A stretch of DNA of 64,000 bases from Coprinopsis marcescibilis (Eukaryota; Basidiomycota; Agaricomycetes; Agaricales; Psathyrellaceae). The notes under the pieces are model-generated. The model ran no database searches. It was not told the origin of the DNA and was given only the letters and a program-made list of their open reading frames with translations. This document shows, piece by piece, positions 46,284 to 57,013 of the stretch; the first letter of the stretch is position 1, and the number at the start of each line of letters is the position of its first letter. The stretch is from NCBI GenBank assembly GCA_004369085.1, contig ML210165.1, positions 186,001 to 250,000 on the forward strand. Direction: 5' to 3'. A program made the position numbers and the translations under genes.

Positions 46284-48737
46284 TTACTTGTTCGCGGTAT
46301 TGGCGACAGTGATAAGTGCGCGGATTCGCTCTCTCCAGCCATACCCGTAGAGGAAGCGGACAAGGCTGCTCGAGAATTCCCTGAATATGCGCGAGTTGAT
46401 TGGTCAGTGAACACGGTAGTTCTGCATAATGAGGGAGAGGTGACGCACCAGCTGGTCCAAAGCGAGCGGAGAGGGTAATCGAGGACCTTGGGAATGGAAG
46501 TTTGGATCCACCAGCGGTCAATGATGATGGCTTTGGGGTTTGTCAGGGACCGAAGACCTTCAGGACCACCTGTAAATCGTTGAAAATTAATACTCGCTTC
46601 TGTGGATGCGGGGCAGTAAACGTACCGAATCGACCATATCCGCTGGCTTTGACACCACCGAAAGGCAGATCTTGGCTATTACGACGTCAGTTCACGTATC
46701 TATGATACATACAATGATAACCAGCTTACTTGATCTGTAAGGGAAGCGAAAACACGTTAGGGCCAGTGCTTTAAGTGGAAGAGATATGATACGTACATAG
46801 AATACGCCGAAATCGTTGACAGCGACCATGCCACATTCCAATTTCTTTGCGACTTTGATGCAAACATCCTGGTGGGGGCCGAAGACACTGGCTCCAAGTC
46901 CATATTTTGTGCTGTTGGCGATTTCAATAGCTTCTTCGACCTTGTCGTACGGCATGAAAACGGCAATGGGGGCGAAAACTAGATTGAGGGTGGTCAGTTG
47001 GATAATAGATGCGGGAGATGCAAACATTTTGCGGACCTTCGTGGTTGGCAATCTCCATTGAACGGTCAACAGGACCAACAAGGGTGGGGGTGAAGAAGTA
47101 TCCGTTCTCCAAGTAGACATGGTTGTATTCTTTACCACCAATTACCTGGGCACCTGCTTGTTCTGCATCGTCAAGAACTTTCTCCAACCCTCTGAAACGC
47201 TCGTTATTGATCATGGCACCACCGTCAACGGTTGCGATAAAGCCCTCAGAAGATTTGGCAAGCACCGAACCGACGCGAAGCTTGGTAACACGGTCTTCGA
47301 AGATGCTCCAGAGTTCGTCGTACACTGAGGAGTGAACAATGATTCGTTCGATGCCGATACAGTTTTGTCCCATGTTTTGGCTTTGGAAATAAATTCAGTG
47401 GCCGACTAGGGTTGCGAAGGAGGAATACGTACTATACGCCGCGCAGCAAAGTTGGCGCAATCTTTGGGATGTCAGCGCCGGGGAGAATGATAGCTGGGTC
47501 CTTGCCACCAAGTTCGAGAGTTACAGGGGTGAGATGCTTCGTAGCGGCCATAGCGACCTAAAGAAATTCCGCTCGTTGAACGTTAAGGAAATAAAAGGGT
47601 TGGAATCTGATGTACCTTGCGACCGACAGTGTCCGAGCCAATGAAGGTGATATGTTTGATTTTTGGGGACTGAATGAGACCGTTGGCCTGATCAGGGTAG
47701 CAGCAAACGAGTTGAACGAGGTCGGCGTCATGACCACAAACACGGAGACATTCCTGGATTGCTTCAACGAAGTAGCTTGTTGACCAGATGACGTTCTCGG
47801 AGCATTTCAAGACGACTCCATTTCCGGCGAATATTGAAGCAATAATGGGGGACCAGGCGTTATGAAGAGCTTGGGGAAGGTTAGAGCTAAACTAAAGTCA
47901 TGCCCCAAGGAGGGACTTACGATAGTTCCACGACACGATTGCACCGACTACACCTAAAGGTTCGTAGTGAACCTCCGAGCGTTTGTAGCACATCATCAGG
48001 CTGCCGCTGCGAACCTCGGGTCGAATAGCAGCCTCTCCATGATTGAGTAGCCACTCCAACTTTGCGCAGGTGGTGAGGATTTCCCCCAAAGACGCGTCGA
48101 TCACTTTGAGAAGTCGTAAATCAATGATGTCGCATGAGTTTATTGTGTTGTTCTACTCACAAGTTTTCCCTGTGTCCCTGCACGCCACTCGAGCGCATGT
48201 TTCTTGGTTATCTACAAGCCATTTGAGCAAGCTGCGGATAACTCGTCGGCGCTGCGTAAAGTCGGTGTGCTTCCATGTCTTCTGTGCTTTGGCGGCCGAC
48301 TGAACCTTGGTTTCAATGAGCTCTTCGTCGTCTGCGAGGATTGTTGCGAGGTGGAGGCCAGTTGCGGGGTCAAAGCAGGTGATATATTCTCGTCCGGGGA
48401 GTGCGACACCGGGCATGATTTCTTCATTCTCTATATGAGAACGAAGGGAGGGGTTTTTAATGGGTAAACTCTCCCATCCGGGCTCTGCTGCCTGGAAATT
48501 TTAAGTACAGCGCAGACTCAAAGCAAAACATGGAATACATACCTGAGGAGCGGCTACAGAAAATGGCAAGGGGGAGTTGTGCAGTTTCTGGTAGCGCTCG
48601 TATACTAGCCAGATTCCAATGGCAAAGAATAGGGTGAGAGGGTATACTGGGTCAAGACCTTGAGGACTGTCGTCTGAATCATTTCCCAGACTTGAAGTCA
48701 GAAACTGGTGGTTCATCAGGTCTATTAGCCTGTCCAT
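46284..48737 (-). CDS. MSC7: Membrane-anchored aldehyde dehydrogenase (Msc7 type)
   Basis: The N-terminus [20 protein letters not shown] leads to a membrane segment ([20 protein letters not shown]), then the ALDH fold: [13 protein letters not shown], then [29 protein letters not shown] (general-base Glu) and [17 protein letters not shown] (catalytic Cys in GQNC). Further blocks are [33 protein letters not shown] and [24 protein letters not shown] and the N-terminal anchor are typical of the fungal Msc7 branch, whose substrate is not known. The end reads [18 protein letters not shown] and VANTANK. A 5-nt exon (ATCAA, 46730-46734) is needed to join FGVFY to NQDLPFGG. The upstream gap is shared with the GH6 gene. 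Confidence 0.93.
46730..46734 (-). other. 5-nt micro-exon of the MSC7-type gene
   Basis: On the minus strand ATCAA lies between an intron ending CCTTACAG and one starting GTAAGCTGG. With the next exon CCAAGATCTG it gives Y-I-N-Q-D-L-P-F-G-G, the expected ALDH sequence. Confidence 0.8.
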
Positions 48738-49625
48738 GGTGATAATTTGCGTATGAACGCGACGAGATCAAGAGCGGATTCCGGAACGTTGAACAACCTG
48801 CTCCCAGTCGACAGCGAACACGCGACAAATCCAACCATCAATCCCTTCACGGTCACGTGGTGGGATCTTGACCAGAGTCCCCAGACGGCGACAACTTGCA
48901 GCACTCACATCTACGATGACAACATTGCTATTGAATCAAGTTACCCGACCACCAATGCTCGCCACATTTGACATCCCCTGTGACATCGATCTCAACCGAT
49001 TGCATGAACATCAGCCTCAGCTCCCGGCAAGATCAGACAATTCAACCCATTGCCAAACTGACAGACAATGAGCACCGTCTCCGTGTCGGTTTCTACCTCC
49101 AATCTTGACGATATATGCAAAGGCTTCCTGGCCACGTCTGCAGTGCTTCTATCAAATTCGGCGTATGACATCCTAGAGGTCTCTCTGATGTTGGTATGAC
49201 AAGTTCGTCGGCCGGAAGCCAAGGTAAACTCTGAAGTGAATCGAGCATTATCGCACACGTGTTATGGCCTACAGGTCGTGCTTTGAAGCTGCGAAGTTGA
49301 GCCATGGGTAATAACTGGAGTCAGAGGACCTAGTGAGGTGAGAAACAACAGTTTGAGAAGCCATTTCATGTTTTTTCAGGACACTAAATCTTCCTTGCTG
49401 TAGAACCACGACCATATAGAACCAAGCCGTCGCCTCACTCTCCTTCTCGATATCGTCGTCTCAGACATATGACCACGATGCTCGAATCTAACACCGTGCA
49501 CATTCCGCAGATAATCCGGCAGCGTCATTTTCTTCGCATTTCAGGAATATATAAACTCTCGAACCTCTGGAGCCTGACCCTTCGTTTGAGCACTCAAAGG
49601 ACGGCCCCTTTCCATCCGGAACACT
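48738..49625. promoter_or_regulatory. Divergent region, MSC7/GH6
   Basis: 888 nt between divergent genes. A CACGTG E-box palindrome lies at 48854-48859. TATATAAA at 49548-49555 lies 71-78 nt before the GH6 ATG. No coding sequence was recognised. Confidence 0.5.
49548..49555 (+). promoter_or_regulatory. TATA box of GH6 gene
   Basis: TATATAAA, 71-78 nt upstream of the ATG at 49626. Confidence 0.65.
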
Positions 49626-50987
49626 ATGAAATACCTGACTCTACTTTCCTCTTTGTTCACCGCTATGTCTCTCTCCGCGGCAGCTCCGCCTCTTGAACGG
49701 AGGCAAGACGCGAATCCCTACATAGGAAGAGTACCCCTGGTCAACAAGTCCTATGGTGCAAAATTGGAAGAAACGATCAAGTATTTCCAGGAGAAAGGTG
49801 ACAACCTTCATGCCGCAAGAACCCAGAGTCTCCAAAAGTTCCCCACGTTCGCTTGGATCTCGAATACCGCTTCAGTATGTACCATGCTTCTATCCTGGCC
49901 CAGTGCATGAACAATTAATGAATGACCCTCATAGATCGCCGACGTCAAACCACTCATTGACGATGCTATTTCTCAGCAACGAGCAACTGGGGACAAATAT
50001 CTCGTTCAGCTCGTTGTCTACAACTTGCCGGATCGTGATTGTTCAGCCAAGGCATCCGACGGTGAATTCCATCTGATCGACGATGGCTTTAACAAGTACA
50101 AGAAGTACATCGACGGTACGGAGTTACCACCCTATTCCCGGATCGTTTCTCAGTGACTTCGCAGATATCGTCAAGGAGCTGTCCACTGCAGATGCCGATA
50201 ATCTTCACTTCTCCATCGTCCTTGAACCCGACTCCCTTGGAAATGTCGTCACTAACCTGAACGTGGAGAAATGCGCTAATGCAGCGACTGCATACAAGGA
50301 GGGCATCGCATACGTCAGTCCACAATTCGTGAAACACAATGATGGCACTGATAGGTATTATAGGCGATCGCGAACCTACAAAAGCCAAACATCGACCTGT
50401 ACATCGATGCTGCCCACGGTGGATGGCTTGGATGGAGCGCCAACCTCCGTCCCAGTGCTCAACTCTTCGCAGAAGTTGTTCAATTGGCCAAAGACATCAA
50501 CCCAGCCTCCAAGGTCCGCGGCGTCGCCGTCAACGTCTCGAACTACAACCAATACGTGGCTGCCGTTCGTGAAGACTACACAGAGTGGAATGATTCCTGG
50601 GACGAATTCCACTATGTCAACAGCCTTGCTCCCCATCTCGAGAGGGCAGGATATCCTGCTCACTTCATCGTTGATCAAGGCCGTGCTGGAAAGGCGGGAG
50701 TTAGGACATCTTGGAGTCAGTGGTGTAACATCAAGAATGCCGGAATTGGTACTCGACCTACTGCTGACCAGGGGGTATTGAAGAACCCTTATGTCGATGC
50801 CATTGTCTGGGTCAAGCCCGGAGGTGAATCCGATGGAACGAGCGACACCGAATCGAGACGGTTCGATATCAACTGCCGGAGTCCCGTCGCGCACGTGCCG
50901 GCTCCTGAAGCGGGTGAATGGTTCAACGAATATGTTGCAAACCTGGTCATCAACGCCGACCCTCCACTTCCCCCAGCGAGCCTTTAG
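49626..50987 (+). CDS. cel6A: GH6 cellobiohydrolase II (Cel6A-like), no CBM1
   Basis: Four exons, 49626-49874, 49935-50115, 50165-50313 and 50364-50987, give 400 residues. Signal peptide MKYLTLLSSLFTAMSLSAAA, with a likely Kex2 site LERR. Catalytic-core motifs are LVVYNLPDRDCSAKASDGEF (second Asp of DRD corresponds to Asp175 of T. reesei Cel6A, the following Ser to Ser181), IVLEPDSLGN (Asp221, general acid), DAAHGGWLGW and WVKPGGESDGTSD. GH6 enzymes release cellobiose from non-reducing cellulose ends with inversion. The usual N-terminal CBM1 and linker are absent: the mature protein begins near the catalytic core. YN replaces the YD of the T. reesei enzyme. The gene lies head-to-tail with DUF1996 paralogue C. 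Confidence 0.95.
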
Positions 50988-51389
50988 AGATGGAAAATTA
51001 AAAAAGGTTAACTACGGTACTTGTGAGGCACATTCTCTCATTTTATATTGCAATTGTGCTCAAGTGTTCTGTGTAGTATTGTGTTAGGGTTGTTGGGAAT
51101 CAATGGGTCCTTCGGTCAAACTTCCTATCGATGAGATAACGCGTTTTTAGATACTATGCGTCCGAGTCTGCTGAACATCGCATGTATTAGCTGCTTCATT
51201 GGAGCCCTGAAGTCAAGTTCTATTGATGAATCAATGCGAACATGGATAGTGGCGTCGCAGAGAACTTCGTGTTCTCGACGGATTTTCCGAGGAAACGCAA
51301 ACAATACATGGAATTTGCCTACATAAAGCCGTAGGTTTGTTTCATCACGAGTCTAGACTTCTCTTCCAGGCCGCTCTCCCTCTCTTACT
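50988..51389. promoter_or_regulatory. Intergenic region, GH6 to DUF1996 gene C
   Basis: 402 nt. The right end includes the conserved promoter block of DUF1996 gene C. No gene recognised. Confidence 0.5.
51318..51327 (+). promoter_or_regulatory. Conserved TATA-like box, DUF1996 gene C
   Basis: CCTACATAAA, 63-72 nt before the ATG at 51390, the same 10-mer as gene B. It is followed by GGTTTGTTTCA and GACTTCTCTTCCAGGCCG, related to the downstream block in A and B. Confidence 0.65.
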
Positions 51390-53050
51390 ATGTCCTGGTT
51401 GCAACTTTTGGGTTTCGTCTTCGTTATACCCTCCGTCCAGGCGTTATTGCGCTTCGGATGTGGACAACTGGTGACCCAGCGCTTCGATCCGTATGTTGGC
51501 GCGCTTGTCGAAATTTATCGCTTCGCTGATCACCTCTATGCACAGACTGGTTACGCCTGGCCAGGTGTCGCCCCATGTTCACCAGATTGTCGGAGGAGTA
51601 AGCCTCGATCTCTTTCGAGAGAAATGTTCTAGTTAACATCTCCCAGAATGCGTAGGTAGATCTGATTTGGACCAGCGGCACTAATTTATGTCGCCTGTGC
51701 TCAGCTTCAACTTGACTATGCCTCCTGAGCTTGACGTTCCTGGTACCGCAACATGTACCACTTGTCGATTCAAGGAGGACAAGTCCAATTATTGGACGGC
51801 TGTCATGTACTTTAAGCATGCGAACGGGAGTTTTGCCAGGGTTGGTTCCTACCTCGTTGCTTCGCTGTGGGCCAACCTAATCCAAAATTTCAAATAGGTA
51901 CCTCAAATCCCTAACCATTTCACAGGCAACTACAACGGTGGTATGACTGTCTATTATAACCAACCGCCTTCTGGAACCTCTCGTGTTAGCGCTTTCGCTA
52001 AGGCAAGCACCTCCTTTACGGAACAGGTTCTAGTGCTTATCCGTTGACAGGGCTTCAGAATGATCACCGGAAAACCTATGGATCGGGCTAACAGGAACTA
52101 CGACACCACCCGGGGCGAGGCTTGGTCGTTAAGCTTCCGCTGCTGGCAGACTACAGGTCCCTTTGATTACTCGAACAGCCATGCGATTGGCCCTGGACCT
52201 TTTGACAGCCTAAACCTACCGAACCGAGTGTGTCCTGGTGGGATTAGGAGTAATACCTTCTTCCCCACGTAAGCATTTCCCTAGACTCACAATATCCTGG
52301 TAGTCATTTATTTTTCTGATTGGAATTTAACTGCAGATGCTGGGATGGGAAGAACCTCGATAGTCCTGACCACGCTGTAAGTTCCTAACTCCCTCCTGTT
52401 TCCAAAACGCCGGCTCATCCACTATAGAGCCACGTTTCATTCTTCGAGTCTCCTACCAACCCAAGAGTCGGCCTCTTCTTGCAAGACGGAACATGCCCAG
52501 AGAGCCATCCAGTCAAGCTCCCCCAGTTGTTCTTCGAAACAGTCTGGGACACTCGTCCGTTCAACAGCATGTATCCTACCGACGGGAGTCAACCGTTCGT
52601 CCTTAGCAGTGGTGACCCGTAAGTGCGATGGTAATCTCCTCTGGATACCCGTGTGACGGAACTACGCCTTTAGCACTGGATATGGACACCACGGAGACTA
52701 CCTCTTTGGCTGGGAAGGCGACTCTCTACAACGAGCGATGGATAAATGCCTCGACATCGGTGGTCGCCCCGAAGATTGCAAAGAGCTAACCATTATCAGT
52801 GATGAGGATATGAACAAATGCATTCAGAGGCCTCAAGTAAACGAAAAGGTCGAGGGTGAATGTGCGTATCGCGAGCTCGTTTGGTACGATACGCCGAGGC
52901 TCACTGCAAACTCTTATGTTTACAGATATCCCTGCTTTGCCTGGCTGCAACCCTCTGCAGAGCGGCCCGCAGACCGCTACTTTGATTAGGGACTGCACGG
53001 CTATCTCTACTATCGGTTTTGCTGCTACACCGGTGCCTCACCAAGGTTGA
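51390..53050 (+). CDS. Secreted DUF1996 protein, paralogue C (386 residues, 10 exons)
   Basis: Exons 51390-51490, 51546-51597, 51647-51651, 51705-51840, 51898-52002, 52051-52268, 52337-52376, 52428-52618, 52674-52861 and 52926-53050 join in phase to 386 residues. Signal peptide MSWLQLLGFVFVIPSVQA; mature start LLRFGCGQLVTQRFDP. Core blocks are CTTCRFKEDKSNYWTAVMYF, MITGKPMDRANRNYDT, NLPNRVCPGGIRSNTFFPT, ESHPVKLPQLFFETVWDTRP and TGYGHHGDYLFGWEGDSLQR. The intron after exon 5 begins with GC (AAG|GCAAGC), where A and B have GT. The last exon is shorter than in A and B, ending ATPVPHQG. DUF1996 has no known activity. This copy lies on the strand opposite to A and B, next to the GH6 gene. Confidence 0.93.
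51647..51651 (+). other. 5-nt micro-exon of DUF1996 gene C
   Basis: AATGC lies between TCCCAG and GTAGGT, giving G-G-N-A-F-N-L with CTTCAACTTG of the next exon. Confidence 0.85.
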
Positions 53051-53377
53051 TGCCGTCGATTTTCAAGTTGCTCCGAATTGATCATCCCTGTTGGCTCGCT
53101 GTAAACCAAGGATGTATTTTCGGTAGTTGAACAACGCATAAGATTTCTTACTCTCTAATACTCGGCTCAGCCTATAGAGGGCATTATGTAGATACATCTC
53201 TTTCTTCCTGTATTCAAGTTCTCATGAACCTCATCGCGTGCCAAGACTTTGTATAATGATCGCCATGGACGCGACTGAGACTCCGCCACAACAACATTAT
53301 TGATCTTTCAACCATGTTCTTGACCTTCAAGGGTCGCACATCTCGGCAAACCCTAGCATCGTCCATCCTCGGGAATC
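53051..53377. other. Intergenic region
   Basis: 327 nt between two plus-strand genes, holding the 3' UTR of DUF1996 gene C and the promoter of the next gene. Nothing further was recognised. Confidence 0.5.
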
Positions 53378-53957
53378 ATGAGCGTATATTCGAATCCAAC
53401 ACAATCAAGCTTCGGGTTTAATCAAGAACCTGTCGTAAACGTGAATACGTTGGATCCCAATTCCCCAGAGCTTTTCAAGCAAAACATCATAGTCGCACAG
53501 CAGGAGGTGTTACATCTGCAAGCATTGGCAATGCAGGCCCTTAGTGGAATGTATGAGCGGCTCCAGGTCCTTTTAATGCTCACTGACCAACTTACACTCC
53601 TCAGCCAAAACGCTTATCGCCCTGGGTTCAGTCCGGAAAGCACGACGCGTATGTCTGCCCTCTCTGCCTTGTTTCTCCTTGGACTCATGCTTGACGATGG
53701 CAGATGCGATACAGGAGCTGAAACGGGCGCTAGACAACGTCGTACAGATGCTACGGAAAACTGGAGTCGGGGCATTACCTTTGATTCCGGCCCCGATGCA
53801 GGCAGGCGTTCCGCGAGTAGCGCAGTCAGAAGATGAGTTGCTTGTTGGAGCAGAGCAGGCTGTGAAGGAACTTTATGCGACTTTACAACGGAAACAGGAG
53901 AGCGCAGCGGTTGTTTCGAGTCTGCTTGGAGCTCCTGAGCATACCATACGAAAGTAG
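53378..53957 (+). CDS. Small helical/coiled-coil protein, unassigned
   Basis: Three exons, 53378-53550, 53605-53648 and 53704-53957, give 156 residues. The sequence is largely helical: ELFKQNIIVAQQEVLHLQAL, then QNAYRPGFSPESTT, AIQELKRALDNVVQMLRKTG and EQAVKELYATLQRKQESAAV. It ends LLGAPEHTIRK. No signal peptide or membrane segment. The regular heptad-like pattern and small size recall subunits of larger complexes such as Mediator, but I cannot name it. Clean phase-compatible splicing supports a real gene. Confidence 0.65.
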
Positions 53958-54701
53958 ATGTGAACGTTGCCCTTCGATCTTGCAAATGTACGATAGTCGA
54001 CAATGTTATTTTTTTGAGAGAGAAGTACTTTATTTTTTCTTGTCTTTGTGGGCTTACTATGTCTGTTTCTTCCTTTCTAATGACCTCAATGGGAAAACTG
54101 CAAGGGATTATCGCAACCTGCAACTTTATACGCGAATAAGCACGGCGTTGTTGTGCACCTGCAGACATGGATGTGGAGAAGACGGATGGCAACAGAGAGT
54201 CGAAAACAGGACTAGGACCGTATTCGTGGATGTGGAAAAGTTCCACTGCCACATCCTTTTCATGACATTGGCTACTATTGCGCGGTGCATCTCGATTGCA
54301 TAAACATAGCTTGGAGAATTAAGTCTGAAATCGCCAAACATCTAATTTGCATCGGAATTCAGCAGGCTAACAACCAGGATGAAAGTACTTTATGCATGGA
54401 TTGATATGGGTATCATAACAGTCAAAACATGATAGGTGACTGAAAGGGGAGAAAACAAATGTATAAAGCGATATTTAGTGATTATAATTGTTTGTAATGA
54501 CCTGAGATAATATCGAAGGGCAAAAGGAGCGGGAGGAGTGCATTCAATGCAAAACGCTATCCAAACGTCTGAAATGGCAATACGCGATTAAAGTCCAACA
54601 GATTAAGGCACCGAGAACTCGCAAGAGAAAAAAAAGCCGAGCAAGTCAGGTACAATGTCAATGGAAGCAGGATTCAGGGCGACAACCATGATCGTTCAAC
54701 G
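53958..54701. other. Convergent 3' intergenic region
   Basis: 744 nt between converging genes. A 212-codon minus-strand frame (53614-54252) mostly overlaps the preceding gene and has no domain. Nothing supported. Confidence 0.5.
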
Positions 54702-56871
54702 CTAAGCTGCTACCGCATCCGACGTCGCATCTTTTACACCCTTGGAGCTCGCAGTAGAATCTTTTCTCCGTGCTTCGCCAAGATTCTTTAGAACACTCTT
54801 GGTCGTCCTGTGTGTTTTTGAATTGCTGCCGCCGCTGGAATTGACAGAATCTGCTACTGACACATCAGAGGTGTCGTTCGTAACGCTGTTTTCAGAAGCT
54901 GGACCAGTTGTACCGCCTGACCCTACCAGCCGGATGCTTGGACCACTATCCGATTCCGAAAGTTCAGAGTCCGAGCTTTCTGACCCCGAGCTATCATCAG
55001 TGGTAGCACCGTTGAGTTGTGTGCTGGTAGTGGATGGTTGAATAGGAACTTGGTGGAGGGAAGGTGTAGATTCCGTCATAAGATCTGGGATGATCGTAGC
55101 AGGGGAGGAAGCAGTGGGGGTACTAGACGACGACGGACCACTAGTCACCGAAGATAGGGACACAGCGGAGGTGTCAAGTTGCGGAGGTGGGGAAAGAGGG
55201 AGGATGGAATCCAACTCAGAAGATTCGCGGAGAATTGATGACTGCTGCCGTTGGTAACCTTGACGTGATGAGCTGACGAGCCCAACCTCCTCAAGGCTTT
55301 CAACGCCTGGATGACCGCGACCAGATTCAAGATCGTAGTCCTGGGAAGAACGCAACGAGTCTTCATGTTCTGCGGGGTCGATGTCTTGCTGCGTTGGGAG
55401 ACCGACTGGACGCGGTGCCGGGGCTTTGGTGATGGAAATTGTGGGGATAGTTGCAGTTGCTGACCGCGTATGTTGCGTTGTCGATGTGGAAGTAGCTTGA
55501 ACTGGTGGTGGGGGGATAGTCTCGTTTTCTGAGAGAACAGGGATGGGGACTTCAACCCCAGCACCGTGTACCAGGTCCACGACACCCAAACCGACGGAAT
55601 CCTGAGAAAGGGGTTAATGTTGTTTGCGATCAATAACGGGCCGGGACAGACCTTTGTACTACGATCGAATTCTCCTGACTGAACAGAATATTCAGGCAAC
55701 AGTCCCGCTTCATGCCATTTGCGCAAGCTTCTGTCTCCCCAAGCTTCTAACACGCTCCATCCTCTGTACTCTCCTGTAAAACGGAGGCCCCCTCTCGCGC
55801 CCGAATCGCCACCACCATCTCCAGCACCATGGCCAGTGCCGTCATGGAAATAGCTTTCGTATCCAACATCGTCTTCACTTCCTTCACTGTTGTCGCCGAG
55901 ACCGATGTCGAAACCTTCACCAGATTCGAGTTCTTCAGCAAACGCAGCCAACCATTTACCCCACCCGCCTGGACCGTCGCCGCTCCAAAGGACAACTTTG
56001 GTGTCAAAGTCCCGACCGAAGATGATGACTTGCCCTACGGAGCCCTCTTCAGCAGGGTTCATGTCGATGCCGATGTAGTTTCCAGCCTTGTCTGCAATCA
56101 GTGGTATCCATCCACGATTGGAATATTCAGAACGAATCCAACGAGGAGGGATTGATTGCATCAGCTCCAATAGCTTTGGATTCGCGCCCGTCGTGGAATC
56201 GTCATCAACTTCCCGCCAGAATCGCCATTCCTCCAGCACAGACTCCAACGGGAGGAGTGATAGACCAAAGAAAAGACCCTCTGAGCAACCAGCCGCAGAC
56301 TCTGGCTCCTGGCCGTCCACGCAAAGGTATGATTCGCGGACTGCCGGAGGAAGTGCCATACCAAGCTGGAGCTCGATATCTGCCAGGTCTTGAGGTAGAA
56401 TGCCGTAATTGAGAGTGTCGCCCAACTCTGGGTATTCCCTCTGTAACCAGACGCGAAGTCTATCCCATGTGACGGAGAGAGGAGGATAGAGGCTGTTTGG
56501 TGACATTGGGGAGCGTAGAGAGTCCATATGTGTTGGCAACAGGGAAGAAGATCCTTGCCGCGATGCTCCCAGACTGATAGGGTTGCGCTGGTCATTAGAT
56601 AGTCCCTGACAAGTGTCAAGAGGAGGACTCACGGCGACGCTATGTAGCCATATGTCCCCTTGTGCTGAGGCGGATAAGTATAGCTTGGACTGATTGCGGA
56701 CTCTGGATCTGGGGTGTTCAAAGCTCCTGGAGTAAAGGCTTCTGGATGTGAACCAAAGACTGGAGATGACGTTGGCAGGGAGAAAGCTTCATTTGTGTAA
56801 GACAAAGTCTGTGTCTTGCGAGTTCGCTGAGAGGAGTCCGCAGAAGAGAACAGCGAGGAGAACCAACCCAT
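54702..56871 (-). CDS. SMI1: SMI1/KNR4-family cell-wall synthesis regulator
   Basis: Begins MGWFSSLFSSADSSQRTRKT. The first intron ends CCCTATCAG, so IASP joins LGASRQGSSS. The SMI1/KNR4 domain follows: TWDRLRVWLQREYPELGDTL, LADIELQLGMALPPAVRESY, GLFFGLSLLPLESVLEEWRF, RGWIPLIADKAGNYIGIDMN and GRDFDTKVVLWSGDGPGGWG. A further intron precedes DSVGLGVVDLVHGAGVEVP. The C-terminal half is long, Ser/Pro/Thr-rich and disordered, with a basic end, as in yeast Knr4. Knr4 works with the cell-wall-integrity MAP kinase pathway and influences glucan and chitin synthesis. It is divergent from the Old Yellow Enzyme-like gene, with 142 nt between starts. Confidence 0.92.
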
Positions 56872-57013
56872 TGGGGTCGATGATAATTGACAGCTGGAAG
56901 ATATTCGATGGTCGTAACCAGTTGGTAGCTGGCGGAGTTTCCCAAACCCAAATCAACAGCCCCTGCGCAGGCAAATCCATGCTTATGTAACCACCCCCTC
57001 CTTCCAAATCACC

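Noticed and set aside
53614..54252. 212-codon minus-strand frame
   Set aside because: Overlaps exons of the small helical gene and 3' flank; no domain, no splice logic.
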